Below, piece after piece: positions 35,763 to 45,564 of a DNA stretch of 64,000 bases (position 1 is the first letter of the stretch; each line of letters opens with the position of its first letter). Position numbers and translations under genes: made by a program. The stretch is taken from contig DAOTJS010000004.1 in the NCBI GenBank assembly GCA_035448825.1, positions 85,997 through 149,996 on the forward strand. Direction: 5' to 3'. The notes under the pieces are model-generated. The model did no database searches and had not been told where the DNA came from. It was given only the letters and a program-made list of their open reading frames with translations. This DNA is from JAGNGI01 sp035448825. GTDB lineage: Bacteria > Fidelibacterota > UBA2242.

Positions 35763-35980
35763 AATATAATGGGGTTCCCAATTTTTTATCCGTCGAGAAT
35801 CAGGATTTCTTCCATATTTCCTATGTTTATTGGTTAAGTCGTTAATAATCTATGCAATATAGCGTTTTACAGTTGGTCAAATAAAAAGCGGATGCTAAAT
35901 CTGTAGACGAGCCTATAAACTTTTACCTGCTTCTTGTTAACTATTGCCTAATTTGAAAATTACCGAATTGATAATAGATT

Positions 35981-36526
35981 ATGTCAAAAATGAAGCCAAC
36001 GCCTGCCAAACCGGTCAAGTATTTCATCGGCGCCCTCTTTTCCGATAAAAATCTCCTAGAAGAAGCGCTCCGTCGAGCCGAAAATATTTTTAGCACCGCC
36101 GATTTACTTAGTGCTGATTTTCCCTTCAATTTAACGGATTATTACACATCGGAAATGGGTAGCCCCATTTTTCGTCGGTTCGTTTCATTTAGTAAACTGT
36201 TTAGTCCTGATTTCCTGGCATCCGCTAAAATTCACACCAATTCTATCGAAGACGATTTGCGCGTTGCCAGTCTCCGGAAGGTCAACTTAGACGTCGGTTA
36301 TATTGATTACGATAAGGTTGTATTAGCATCGGCAAAGTATGGAATTCACAAAATTTATCTCGGGCAAGGTATTTATGCCGATCTGACTTTACATTATGTC
36401 AAGGGTCACTACCAGCCTTATGATTGGGCTTTTCAGGATTTTAAATCGCCAGACTACCACTCATTCTTTCTAAAAATGCGCGAGATTTACAAGCAACAAA
36501 TTAAGCAGGTGCTTTTAATTCGCTAG
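35981..36526 (+). CDS. DUF4416 family protein
   Basis: 181 residues, the usual size of DUF4416. It opens with KPVKYFIGALFSDKNLLEEALRRAENIF and has FNLTDYYTSEMGSPIFRRFVSF and KIYLGQGIYADLTLHYVKGHYQPYDWAFQDFKSPDYHSFF, which are family features. No function is known; the family occurs mostly in anaerobic and deep-branching bacteria. No signal peptide or membrane segment. The 218 bp upstream contain nothing I can name. It converges on the cation-efflux gene. Confidence 0.8.
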   Translation: MSKMKPTPAKPVKYFIGALFSDKNLLEEALRRAENIFSTADLLSADFPFNLTDYYTSEMGSPIFRRFVSFSKLFSPDFLASAKIHTNSIEDDLRVASLRKVNLDVGYIDYDKVVLASAKYGIHKIYLGQGIYADLTLHYVKGHYQPYDWAFQDFKSPDYHSFFLKMREIYKQQIKQVLLIR

Positions 36527-36548
36527 TAATAGTCAACCACATTATCAC

Positions 36549-37433
36549 TTAGTCACAATTCATTGAACAATCTTCACCTTCGTATTCGATCTCGACGGTA
36601 AGATGCTCAAAGTGATATTTTTCAGCCAGATCTTTGATGCGATTTTTAATCTTTATTACTTCGGCTTTACTGGTATCAGCCTCGACTACAATATGCGTTG
36701 TCAAGACGTGATGCTCGCCGTCGAGCGACCAGATATGAGTATGATGAGCGGATTTGACTTTCTCCAACTGAGAGAGATGCGCAATAATTTGGTTATTGTC
36801 AATATTGGCTGGCGCCGACTGCAGAAAAACAGCCATCGTCGCTCGGAAATTACCAATTACTTTATACAGAATAAAAACTGTAATGAGAATCGAAATGAGC
36901 GGATCCAGAAAATACCAATCGGTAAATTTCAATATGACACTCACGATTAAAACCGCAATCCAACCCAACACATCTTCCATCAAGTGCCAGGTAATCGCTT
37001 TCTCAGTCAACGACGAATAGCCTTTTAGACGTAGAACAGCAAATCCATTGACAACTATTCCAACTATGGCAAAAACGAACATACCAGTCGAATTAGGTAT
37101 GGTGGGATGCAAAAGGCGTGGAAAAGCCTCCCATAAAATTATCACCGAGCCGACCACCAGAACTATCATAGTAATAATCGCTCCTAGAAGAGCATAACGT
37201 TGATAACCGTAAGTGAAACGATTATCCTTCTGGCGGAGCGAAAGGCGCTTGAAGTACCAGGCAACGCCCAGTGATAGGCTATCGCCAAAATCATGCAACG
37301 CGTCGGAAATTACCGCGATACTATTCACCCACAGTCCGCCAAACAATTCAAAAATCGCAAATCCGAGATTTAAACCAAAAGCCAGTCCGATGTTATTGTC
37401 GGTATTTTGGTTATGATTACGATTATGGTTCAT
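36549..37433 (-). CDS. Cation diffusion facilitator (CzcD-type)
   Basis: 294 residues. Six transmembrane helices and a C-terminal cytoplasmic domain of about 85 residues. The metal site is DALHDFGDSLSLGVAW in helix II (HDxxD) and the matching segment WHLMEDVLGWIAVL in helix V. The C-terminal domain has HHTHIWSLDGEHHVLTTHI with several His for regulatory metal. It exports zinc or a similar divalent ion in exchange for protons. A His/Asn-rich start (MNHNRNHNQN) is seen. A near-perfect 18-bp palindrome lies 7 bp upstream of the ATG and may be regulatory. Confidence 0.92.
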   Translation of the reverse strand: MNHNRNHNQNTDNNIGLAFGLNLGFAIFELFGGLWVNSIAVISDALHDFGDSLSLGVAWYFKRLSLRQKDNRFTYGYQRYALLGAIITMIVLVVGSVIILWEAFPRLLHPTIPNSTGMFVFAIVGIVVNGFAVLRLKGYSSLTEKAITWHLMEDVLGWIAVLIVSVILKFTDWYFLDPLISILITVFILYKVIGNFRATMAVFLQSAPANIDNNQIIAHLSQLEKVKSAHHTHIWSLDGEHHVLTTHIVVEADTSKAEVIKIKNRIKDLAEKYHFEHLTVEIEYEGEDCSMNCD

Positions 37434-37440
37434 ATTATAA

Positions 37441-37458
37441 ATTCCTTTTTAAGGGAAT
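37441..37458. promoter_or_regulatory. 18-bp palindrome just upstream of the cation-efflux gene
   Basis: ATTCCTTTTTAAGGGAAT is symmetric except for one internal mismatch and the centre. It overlaps the presumed ribosome site (AAGGAA on the minus strand). It could bind a metal sensor or fold in the mRNA and cover the start. No sensor gene is nearby. Tentative. Confidence 0.35.
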
Positions 37459-37653
37459 CACAGGCTCCTGATCGGTGGTTTCATTATGGAGGTAGGAGTT
37501 TTTATTTCTATATAATGAAAGTGAAGTATTGATAAAACACATTTTTTTCTCATCAACAGAATTTCTTTCCAAAAGCACTTTTTAATATACAAATTGTTAT
37601 CAATAATTACTATTTTATAGCCAGTGAAATTAGTAGATAGAAAGGAATAGTTT

Positions 37654-38904
37654 ATGGATAAAGAGATACTTGATCGCTTTCTTCGTTATGTAAAAGTTGA
37701 TACCCAATCCCAGGAAGATGTCACCGACCGCTACCCGAGTACGGCAAAACAACTCAATCTGGCGAAAATTTTAGTGGAAGAGCTGATTGCTCTCGGATTA
37801 AAAGATGCCGCGATGGACGAATTCGGAATCGTTATGGCAACTTTACCTTCTAATTTAGCGCCGACTGAAGCCGCCCGAGTTCCCGTCATTGGGCTTATGG
37901 CTCATCTCGATACTTCGCCGGAAGTCAGCGGCAAGGACGTTAAGCCGATTATTCATAAAAATTATCAAGGTGGAGATATTAAACTACCAGGAGATTCCAA
38001 CGTCATCATTCGCCAATCCGAGAACCCTATTTTAGCCGAAAAAATCGGCGAAGACATCATCACTTCCGACGGTACAACTCTATTGGGCGCCGACAATAAA
38101 GCCGGAATCGCCGAAATAATGTCACTGCTATCTTATTTGCAGAAACACCCAGATATCAAACACGGCACTTTGCGGATCGCCTTCACTCCGGATGAAGAGG
38201 TCGGCGCTGGCACAGACCATTTCGATGTCAAGAAATTCGGGGCGGACTTCGCTTATACTGTTGACGGTGAAACTGTGGGAGAAATTGAAATTGAAACCTT
38301 CAATGCCAGCGCCGGAACTTTTACGGTTCACGGTATCAATGTTCATCCCGGTTACGCCAAAGACAAAATGGTCAATGCCATTCCGATTGCGGCTGAAATA
38401 GTTAGGTTAATTGACAAAGAGCCAAGTCCGGCAACTACTGAAAAACGCGAAGGCTACCTCCATCCTTATGTCATCGAAGGCGGTGTTGAAAAAGTCACTT
38501 TACGAGTTTTGTTGCGCGATTTCGATGCCGACGGTATTCGCGCTAAAACCGTCCGTTTGAACGAAATTCGTAATCAAGTTGCCTCCCAATTTCCGCGGGC
38601 GCGCATCGAACTGGAAATCAAAGAATCTTATAAAAATATGTATGTAAAACTGGCGGAAAATCCCAAAGTTATCGAATATGCTTTAGAAGCCACCCGACGC
38701 ACCGGAATTCAGCCGAGAACTCAGATTATCCGCGGCGGCACCGATGGTGCCAAACTCTGCTTCATGGGGCTTCCGACCCCTAATATTTTTACCGGCGGTC
38801 ATAATTTTCATAGTAAACAAGAATGGATTTCCGTGCAAGATATGGAAAAGACTGTTGAAACTTTAGTGAATCTCGTCCAAGTCTGGGTGGAAAAATCGCT
38901 GTAA
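37654..38904 (+). CDS. pepT: Peptidase T (tripeptide aminopeptidase)
   Basis: 416 residues, M20B family. Metal site residues are seen in GLMAHLDTSPEVSGKDVKP, TTLLGADNKAGIAEIM, AFTPDEEVGAGTDHFDV and YTVDGETVGEIEIE, with the closing TGGHNFHSKQEWISV. It removes the N-terminal residue from tripeptides in the cytoplasm. AAGGAA stands 8 nt before the ATG. The next gene, also a peptidase (M49), starts 36 bp on, so they may form a peptide-use unit. Confidence 0.95.
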   Translation: MDKEILDRFLRYVKVDTQSQEDVTDRYPSTAKQLNLAKILVEELIALGLKDAAMDEFGIVMATLPSNLAPTEAARVPVIGLMAHLDTSPEVSGKDVKPIIHKNYQGGDIKLPGDSNVIIRQSENPILAEKIGEDIITSDGTTLLGADNKAGIAEIMSLLSYLQKHPDIKHGTLRIAFTPDEEVGAGTDHFDVKKFGADFAYTVDGETVGEIEIETFNASAGTFTVHGINVHPGYAKDKMVNAIPIAAEIVRLIDKEPSPATTEKREGYLHPYVIEGGVEKVTLRVLLRDFDADGIRAKTVRLNEIRNQVASQFPRARIELEIKESYKNMYVKLAENPKVIEYALEATRRTGIQPRTQIIRGGTDGAKLCFMGLPTPNIFTGGHNFHSKQEWISVQDMEKTVETLVNLVQVWVEKSL

Positions 38905-38940
38905 TCATTTGAATATAAAATATTACAAAATGGAGATAAT

Positions 38941-40635
38941 ATGTTGCAATTTACTAAGAAATCAAGCTCAATTTGGGCAATTATCAGCCTGACCGTTCTC
39001 GGAATTTTTATAACTTTAACCAATTTAACGTGTGGTGATAAAGTGGATACTCGCAAAGCCGACCTTGCTTACGTAAAAGCCGAACTCAATAAACTTGCGC
39101 CGGTCGAACTAAAATGCGACCTGTCATCACTTTCGGTTGCCGATCGGCAAGTTCTGGTGCGCCTGATCGAAGCCGGACGCATCATTGACCAGTTATTTCT
39201 CATACAGGTCAATCCCGAAAATCCGGAGATTCTGACTAGATTGCAGACTTCGACCGACGAAAATGATTTGCCTTATCTTGAATTATTCACGATAATGTTC
39301 GGTCCCTGGAACCGACTCGATCACAACAAACCGTTTATCGGGAAAAAAGAAAAACCGCTCGGTGCTGGATTTTACCCGGAAGATATAACTAAGGAAGAAT
39401 TCGAGAAATTCATTGCCGAACATCCCGAACAGAAAAGGGCTTTTGAAAGTGAATTTACCATTATCAAACGCCAAAAAGGTCAACTCGTCGCTATTCCCTA
39501 TCATCAAGAATACGAACAATATATCAATGCAATTTCTAACTTGCTGACGGAAGCCGCTGAAATTACTCAAGATCCTACTCTGAAAAAATATCTCAACCAG
39601 CGGGCAGATGATCTTAAAACCGATGATTATTTTCAGAGCGATATGGATTGGATGGACCTGGCCGGCGATCTGGAAATCGTCATCGGGCCGTACGAAGTGT
39701 ACGAGGACAATCTTTTCAATTACAAAGCCGCTTATGAAGCCTTCATTTGTATGGTTGACCACGCCGAAAGCGAAAAATTAGCCAAGGTCACCAAATATCT
39801 CGACGAAATCGAAACTAACCTGCCGCTTGCCAAAGAATATCGCAATTACAGTCGCGGTAAAGTTTCACCGATTAAAGTCGTACAGGAAATTTTTTCAGCT
39901 GGTGACACCAAAGCCGGAGTTCAAACAACGGCTTTTAATTTGCCAAACGACGAGCGGGTGCGTTCCGCCAAAGGCTCCAAGAAAGTAATGTTGAAAAATG
40001 TAGCCGAAGCCAAATACGAAAAATGCTGGATTCCGATTGTCAATGAAATTTTAGCGCCCGAACCGCTTAAAAACGTCTCGTTCGACGCCTATTTTACGCA
40101 TGTGCTAATGCACGAAATTTGTCACGGTCTCGGACCAGGAATCCTGAAACACCCCGACGGCAGTGAAACCACCGTGCATAAAGAATTGAAAGAATGCTAC
40201 TCGACTATCGAAGAATGTAAAGCCGACGTGCTGGGAATTTTTTCGTATTTGTATTTAATTGATAAAGGCGTTTTCGCTAAAGATTCAAAATACTCCGCTC
40301 TGGCAACTTATCTCGGCGGAATGTTTCGTTCAATTCGGTTTGGCATCAATGAAGCTCACGGCGGTGGCGTAGCAATCCAATTCAATTACTTTATTGAGAA
40401 AGGTGCATTCTTGACTGATGCGGAAGGCAAACTGACTATCGCCCCTGCCAAACTCGAAACCGCGATCAATGATCTTGCGGCGGAATTGCTTTTAATCGAA
40501 GCCAGAGGCGATTACGAAGGCGCCCGAGCCATTATCGAAAAATATCGGAGTGCAACTCCGCTAATCGCCGAAACCGTCAAGAAATTAGAGCATCTGCCGA
40601 TTGATATTCGACCGATTTATCCGATTACGTTTTGA
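38941..40635 (+). CDS. Dipeptidyl-peptidase III-like zinc peptidase (M49), exported
   Basis: 564 residues. An N-terminal hydrophobic segment followed by LTCGDK could be a signal or lipoprotein anchor, though the lipobox is poor. The zinc site is HEICH at residues 391-395 and the third ligand lies in EECKAD at 424-429, the M49 arrangement. Human-type M49 enzymes have the six-residue HExxxH; this protein has the shorter HExxH form, which I recall from Caldithrix abyssi (HEISH). M49 enzymes cleave dipeptides from the N-terminus of oligopeptides. It probably works with pepT upstream. Loss of the extra loop residue is reported to lower activity in the Caldithrix enzyme; I have not tested that here. 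Confidence 0.82.
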   Translation: MLQFTKKSSSIWAIISLTVLGIFITLTNLTCGDKVDTRKADLAYVKAELNKLAPVELKCDLSSLSVADRQVLVRLIEAGRIIDQLFLIQVNPENPEILTRLQTSTDENDLPYLELFTIMFGPWNRLDHNKPFIGKKEKPLGAGFYPEDITKEEFEKFIAEHPEQKRAFESEFTIIKRQKGQLVAIPYHQEYEQYINAISNLLTEAAEITQDPTLKKYLNQRADDLKTDDYFQSDMDWMDLAGDLEIVIGPYEVYEDNLFNYKAAYEAFICMVDHAESEKLAKVTKYLDEIETNLPLAKEYRNYSRGKVSPIKVVQEIFSAGDTKAGVQTTAFNLPNDERVRSAKGSKKVMLKNVAEAKYEKCWIPIVNEILAPEPLKNVSFDAYFTHVLMHEICHGLGPGILKHPDGSETTVHKELKECYSTIEECKADVLGIFSYLYLIDKGVFAKDSKYSALATYLGGMFRSIRFGINEAHGGGVAIQFNYFIEKGAFLTDAEGKLTIAPAKLETAINDLAAELLLIEARGDYEGARAIIEKYRSATPLIAETVKKLEHLPIDIRPIYPITF

Positions 40636-40774
40636 AGAGTTAAATCAAAATTAAATCTTCGAGAGAGGAAAAAATACAATCGTCAATTCGATCTACATTA
40701 GCATACGTTTAATGCTTTCGTATCAGTGGGACAAAAAGATTAAAATCAAAAACAGCTAATTTGACAGGTCATTT

Positions 40775-42043
40775 TCAAGACATTGCGCTCATCTGGGAAT
40801 CAGCCGCCTTCGAATTTCTAAATTTACCAAGCATTGTTCGATAGACTACGGCCAGTTTAGTTTTATCAACAAAAAATATCAAAACCGAAGTCATAATAAT
40901 GCTTAGTAACACAACCGTGTAAGTTAAACTCTGGATCAATTCTCCGCCAATGACACCCTGCTGTAATGGCACGGTAGCCAGAACAGCCGCCGCCAATCCT
41001 TTCGGAATAACTACCGAAAGTAAAGTGGCATCCTTTACCGGGGTATTATTCGGAATCGCTAAACTAACAATAGGAACTCGTATAATGTAAACAACAATTG
41101 TTACTAATAATCCAAACACCAAAAGACTAATGCTGGATATTTGCATCGAAATACCAATGTAAATGAAGAAAAAAGTCTTGAGCAGAAATGATATTTCGGA
41201 GAAAAAATCACGCTCACGACTGTCGAGTTCTGTGGTTTCCAAACGATCAGTATAGCGGATCAGTGAAAATTTCATTTTGGAAACATTGCTGATCGTAAAA
41301 CCGAACACCAGCGCGGCAATAGCTCCGCTGAAACCAAGCAGTTCGACAATTCCGTAAACAATAAAAACAAAAGCTAACGTTGTAAAGGTTGAATTTTGCA
41401 AATTCCTGATTCGATTAAGAATCGCCGACCAGATTATCGCTCCAACAATACCAAATGCGGCGGCCAGTACAAAAGTGGCGATTATTTTCAATGTCATTAG
41501 ACCGATTTTAATCTCGCCTAATTTGTAGGCCTGGAGCAAGCTAAATGTCAGTACAACACATAATACGTCATTGATGATTGATTCAAACATTAGGATTCGC
41601 TTGGAATCTTCCAGCATTTCTAATTGATCGATAATCGGAATCACAATTGCCGAAGAAGTACCGCCCAAAATCGTGCCAACCATTAGCGATTGAATTAAAC
41701 CAAGTTTTGTGAATAGGAAAGTCAACCCCCCAACTACGATAACAGTAGCAATAAAGTTCAGAAATGTAAGAATTAATAAACCTTTTAGTGACTTACGGAT
41801 CCCTTTCAGACTTATGCCAATGCCGCTTTCGAACAGAATCATAATCAGCGTTATTGTTGTAAACACCTGACCGACCGCTCCGAAATGTGACGGCTTAACC
41901 AAACCGAGTATTGGGCCAATCAAGAAACCAATCAGAAAGAGAAAAAGAACATCCGGAATTTTCGTTCGGCTATAGATTGCCGAAAACAGATGAGAACTAA
42001 AAATTATCACTCCTATTAACATTACTGTTAATGTTATTTCCAT
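40775..42043 (-). CDS. Cation:proton antiporter (CPA family)
   Basis: 422 residues with about 12 hydrophobic segments. The family core lies in PDVLFLFLIGFLIGPILG, TLIMILFESGIGISL, VGTILGGTSSAIVIPII and FESIINDVLCVVL, which carry the Asn-Asp type ion-binding site of the CPA1/NhaP-like group. The tail is short, with no TrkA-N/RCK domain, unlike the KefB type. It exchanges Na+ or K+ for H+ across the inner membrane; the ion cannot be read from sequence. Single gene, convergent with the M49 gene, 139 bp apart with no other feature. Confidence 0.9.
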   Translation of the reverse strand: MEITLTVMLIGVIIFSSHLFSAIYSRTKIPDVLFLFLIGFLIGPILGLVKPSHFGAVGQVFTTITLIMILFESGIGISLKGIRKSLKGLLILTFLNFIATVIVVGGLTFLFTKLGLIQSLMVGTILGGTSSAIVIPIIDQLEMLEDSKRILMFESIINDVLCVVLTFSLLQAYKLGEIKIGLMTLKIIATFVLAAAFGIVGAIIWSAILNRIRNLQNSTFTTLAFVFIVYGIVELLGFSGAIAALVFGFTISNVSKMKFSLIRYTDRLETTELDSRERDFFSEISFLLKTFFFIYIGISMQISSISLLVFGLLVTIVVYIIRVPIVSLAIPNNTPVKDATLLSVVIPKGLAAAVLATVPLQQGVIGGELIQSLTYTVVLLSIIMTSVLIFFVDKTKLAVVYRTMLGKFRNSKAADSQMSAMS

Positions 42044-42146
42044 AATTTTACTCCATTCTTTCCGTTAGTAGCATAACACTCTTGATTTATACCGTAAATC
42101 TAAGACTCCAAATATCTTTCCACTACCAAAGTAATAAATAGGCAAT

Positions 42147-43139
42147 TTATAGTCGAAAAGCATCCGGCCAGTGTTCAAATTGAACCTCGCGACCATTAAG
42201 ATTGACAGTTACTACATCGAACCGACAGTCAACATTTTCTACCGGGTTCTGGGATAAATAGCCGGCGGCTATCCGTCCAATTTGCTGCATTTTTCTCTCG
42301 TCTACCCAACTTTCGGGCGGGCCAAATTTAGTATGACGCTGAGTTTTGACTTCCACAAAACAGAGGTTATTGTCTTTTTGGGCGATTATATCTATTTCAC
42401 CATAAGCACCAAGATGAAAATTACGCTTAATAATTTGATAGCCGTGCCGAAATAGATAAAGCGCTGCCAAATCTTCGCCATATTTACCGAGCCAGCGGGT
42501 GTTTTCGGAATTGTTTATATCCACAATATTTTCGGTAACTTTTTGGAAGGATATACGATGTATTGGACAAGGCTTCAACTTCACGATAGATTCAAGATGC
42601 TTCTTAGTGCCATAGCCTTTATGTTGGGCAAAGCCATAACCCGGGAAGACAGAATCATATTGCCGCATCAAACGATCACGGTAAACTTTGGCTATAATCG
42701 AAGCCGCCGCGATGGAATAACATTTGCGGTCCCCGCCCACAATGGCCGTCTGTGGATAAATTTTATCCGGCAAAGGTCGGCCGTCAACCAGGATATGCTG
42801 AACATTGAGCTTTAATCGGCCAATCGCCATGCGCATGGCTTTGTACGTCGCCTGCAAAATGTCAATCCGGTCAATCTCTTCTGGTTCGACGAGACCGATT
42901 CCCACCGCCTGTGCTCCGGCCATGATTTCATCGTAAAGTTTTTCACGTTTGGCCGGCGTAACCTGTTTGGAATCATTAATCCCCGGGATTAATGTAGTGT
43001 TTTCGCTGAAGACAACCGCGGCGGCAACTACCGGCCCAGCTAGCGGTCCGCGCCCGGCTTCATCAATGCCAGCAATATTACTTATTCCCTGTTCCCAGAG
43101 ATTTTTTTCATATTCTAGAGTCGGATACTCACTTTTCAT
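42147..43139 (-). CDS. rnhB: RNase HII-YraN fusion protein
   Basis: 330 residues, longer than an RNase HII (about 200). Residues 1-202 are RNase HII: GIDEAGRGPLAGP with D26 and E27, D119 in LVDGRPLP and D155 in IIAKVYRDRLM, plus the GYGFAQHKGYGTKKHLE tail. After a short linker, residues 218-330 are a complete YraN/UPF0102 domain: GKYGEDLAALYLFRHGY, with E222, then GEIDIIAQ and FVEVKTQ, which carry the E-x-D and E-x-K residues of an endonuclease-like fold. The two genes are neighbours in many genomes; here they are one reading frame with no stop. RNase HII removes ribonucleotides from DNA; YraN is suspected to be a nuclease. Confidence 0.93.
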   Translation of the reverse strand: MKSEYPTLEYEKNLWEQGISNIAGIDEAGRGPLAGPVVAAAVVFSENTTLIPGINDSKQVTPAKREKLYDEIMAGAQAVGIGLVEPEEIDRIDILQATYKAMRMAIGRLKLNVQHILVDGRPLPDKIYPQTAIVGGDRKCYSIAAASIIAKVYRDRLMRQYDSVFPGYGFAQHKGYGTKKHLESIVKLKPCPIHRISFQKVTENIVDINNSENTRWLGKYGEDLAALYLFRHGYQIIKRNFHLGAYGEIDIIAQKDNNLCFVEVKTQRHTKFGPPESWVDERKMQQIGRIAAGYLSQNPVENVDCRFDVVTVNLNGREVQFEHWPDAFRL

Positions 43140-43269
43140 TTTGATAAAAAATTTAAGATTTCGTACCGGATTATCAATGATAGAAATTTTTGCGAATTAA
43201 CTCCAATTCATCGTTAAATGGCAAAACTCGAATACATTTGAATTTGAAGACTGAGCTATGGGCTATAAG

Positions 43270-43320
43270 TTGAATTAGAAACTCAACTTGGAATAGAAAT
43301 TGAGTCAAGTTCTAATTCAA
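43270..43320. promoter_or_regulatory. Long inverted repeat in the rnhB-OPT intergenic region
   Basis: TTGAATTAGAA at 43270-43280 pairs with TTCTAATTCAA at 43310-43320 without mismatch, and inside it ACTCAA pairs with TTGAGT, the two stems being offset by a CAAG bulge. It lies between divergent genes, so it could be an operator or an mRNA structure. No T-run follows. The remaining 362 bp of the gap hold no gene that I can see. Confidence 0.5.
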
Positions 43321-43501
43321 TTATTCTTAATCGTGCGAAAGAAATTATGATTCAATCACAAGCGATGACTATAGATTAAAACCACGCTTCAATTATAATT
43401 AACCGGATTAAATCTTTCCTTGATTATTACGCCTGCTTTTTTTACTTTTGTCCAAATTTTTATATTATGAATAGACAAAATTTTAAACACAGGAGGCACA
43501 A

Positions 43502-45523
43502 TTGACTGAGCATAAGTTTAAGCCGTTTGTACCGGCTAATACGGATATGAAAGAATTCACAATCCGTTCATTGATCATCGGCTTGGTTATGGCGGTTGTC
43601 CTAGGCGCAGCAAACGCCTATCTTGGCTTAAAAGCCGGTATGACGATTGCCGCCACTTATCCCGCCGCCGTTATTGGTATGGCGATTTTACGGATGATGA
43701 AAGGCACGATTCTCGAGGAAAATTTTGCTCGGACAGTCGGCTCGATTGGTGAATCGGTCGCCGCCGGTGCGATTTTCACGATTCCGGCCTTTTATATCGC
43801 TGGAATCTGGACGAATTTTGCCACCTTGCCAAATTATTTGATCGCTAGTTCCATTATGCTGGTCGGTGGCGTTCTCGGTGTATTGTTTGTTGCTCTCCTC
43901 CGGCGAGTAATGGTTGAAGATGTCGAACTGCCATTTCCGGAATCAGTTGCCGCGGCCGAAATTCACAAAGCCGGTCAGAAAGGTGGCACCGGGGCCAAAT
44001 TCCTATTTGGTGCGATGGGATTAGGCGCGGGAATTCAGGCTTTGATTTCGTTGAAAGTCTTCACCGATCTCAAGGATTGGTTTGTTTCATTTAAAAGAGC
44101 TATCATTCAACTCGGTAGCAGCGGTTCGGCGACCGGTCAGAGCGGTATGGTTCTGACTGCTCCACGCGTCAGTCCGGCTTATATCGGAGTCGGTTATATC
44201 ATCGGCCCAAAATTGGCTTCGCTTAATTTCAGCGGCGGTTTGCTAGCGTGGGGGTTATTCGTACCGATTCTGACTTACTTTATTGCGCCTTCTATTTTAC
44301 CGGACACTACCGCCGCTACCACTGACACCTGGATGGCACTTTCGGCTCAGGTCTGGCGAAATTTGGTGCGACCAATAGCCGTCGGCGGTATGTTAATGAG
44401 CGCAATCTATACCCTTTTCAAAATGCGCAAAAGTCTATTCAACGGACTTTCACGCAGTATCAGTGATGTTAAAAAAGCCGCGCAGGGTATTCAAGTCAAC
44501 GAACGTACCGAACAGGATTTAAAATTTACGACGGTTATGTTCGGTATTGCGCTGGCAGCGGTGGGGACTTTTTTCATTTATTTATACTTTGCGCAAAATA
44601 TCGTCGCCGCATTAGTCGCAACGGTAGTAATGATCATCGCCGGTTTCTTTTTTGCGGCCGTTTCCGGTTATCTGGTGGGTATTATCGGTTCCAGCAATAA
44701 TCCGATTAGTGGCTTGACGCTTTCGACTCTCATCGTAGCCGCCCTTTTGATGGTTGCGCTCGGTATGAAAGGCACGCCCGGAGTAGCGGCAGTGCTCGGC
44801 GTAGCGGGCGTAGTCTGCGTCGCGGCTGCGGTAGCTGGTGAAATGTTACAGGACTTAAAAGTCGGTCACATTCTCGGCGGCACGCCCTGGAAAATGCAAG
44901 TTGGCGATCTCATCGGTGTAACCCTTTCAGCTGTGGTTATGTTCATACCGCTAATAATTTTACATCAGGGCGACATCAATATGGGCGGTACTGGTTTAGG
45001 TGGCAGTAATCTGGCCGCACCGCAAGCCAGTTTGATGGCAATGTTATCACAAGGCATTGTGAGCGGCGAAATGGCTTGGCCATTAATAATTGTCGGGATT
45101 TTGCTGGGGCTGGGTTTCATTTTAATGCAGGTGAAAAGCCCAATGCTGGTCTGTGTCGGGATGTATTTGGGATTGGAAACAACCTTTGCCATCTTCGTGG
45201 GCGGTTTAATAAAAGGTATCCTCGATCATTATATAGCCAAACGTCAGTGTAATAATGCCCAAAAATCGCGCGTTGAAAATACCGGGGTTTTACTGGCTGC
45301 CGGATTGATCGCCGGTGAAGCTTTAGTCGGTTTGCTCGTAGCCTTATTGGCAATTATGAAAGTTGGATACGATAAATGGCTACCGAGCATTTTTAGATTT
45401 CTTCCCTTCCGATTCGAAGTCAGTTTGCTAATTTTCGGTTTGATTGGCTGGATTCTAGTTAGCATTCCCTTGAAAAATGCAGGCAAAGCCGATGAACCGG
45501 CGCCACCATCTGCCGTTATGTAA
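43502..45523 (+). CDS. Oligopeptide transporter, OPT family
   Basis: 673 residues with 14-16 hydrophobic segments. Family marks are GAANAYLGLKAGMTIAATYPAAVIGMAILR at the N-terminus, FPESVAAAEI, GSSNNPISGLTLSTL and a second long hydrophobic half ending before a short tail. OPT proteins import oligopeptides or metal chelates by proton symport. The start codon is TTG at 43502, 5 nt after a perfect AGGAGG, so it is well fixed. The PqqD-like gene follows by 41 bp. Substrate unknown. Confidence 0.93.
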   Translation: MTEHKFKPFVPANTDMKEFTIRSLIIGLVMAVVLGAANAYLGLKAGMTIAATYPAAVIGMAILRMMKGTILEENFARTVGSIGESVAAGAIFTIPAFYIAGIWTNFATLPNYLIASSIMLVGGVLGVLFVALLRRVMVEDVELPFPESVAAAEIHKAGQKGGTGAKFLFGAMGLGAGIQALISLKVFTDLKDWFVSFKRAIIQLGSSGSATGQSGMVLTAPRVSPAYIGVGYIIGPKLASLNFSGGLLAWGLFVPILTYFIAPSILPDTTAATTDTWMALSAQVWRNLVRPIAVGGMLMSAIYTLFKMRKSLFNGLSRSISDVKKAAQGIQVNERTEQDLKFTTVMFGIALAAVGTFFIYLYFAQNIVAALVATVVMIIAGFFFAAVSGYLVGIIGSSNNPISGLTLSTLIVAALLMVALGMKGTPGVAAVLGVAGVVCVAAAVAGEMLQDLKVGHILGGTPWKMQVGDLIGVTLSAVVMFIPLIILHQGDINMGGTGLGGSNLAAPQASLMAMLSQGIVSGEMAWPLIIVGILLGLGFILMQVKSPMLVCVGMYLGLETTFAIFVGGLIKGILDHYIAKRQCNNAQKSRVENTGVLLAAGLIAGEALVGLLVALLAIMKVGYDKWLPSIFRFLPFRFEVSLLIFGLIGWILVSIPLKNAGKADEPAPPSAVM

Positions 45524-45564
45524 TTACAGAAAGTTTATTGATGAACAATAAAAAGGGCGAGGTA

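Noticed and set aside
37434..37520. NiCo (czcD) riboswitch upstream of the cation-efflux gene
   Set aside because: The conserved GGGCAGCC-type segments are not found; only a palindrome and weak pairing are visible.
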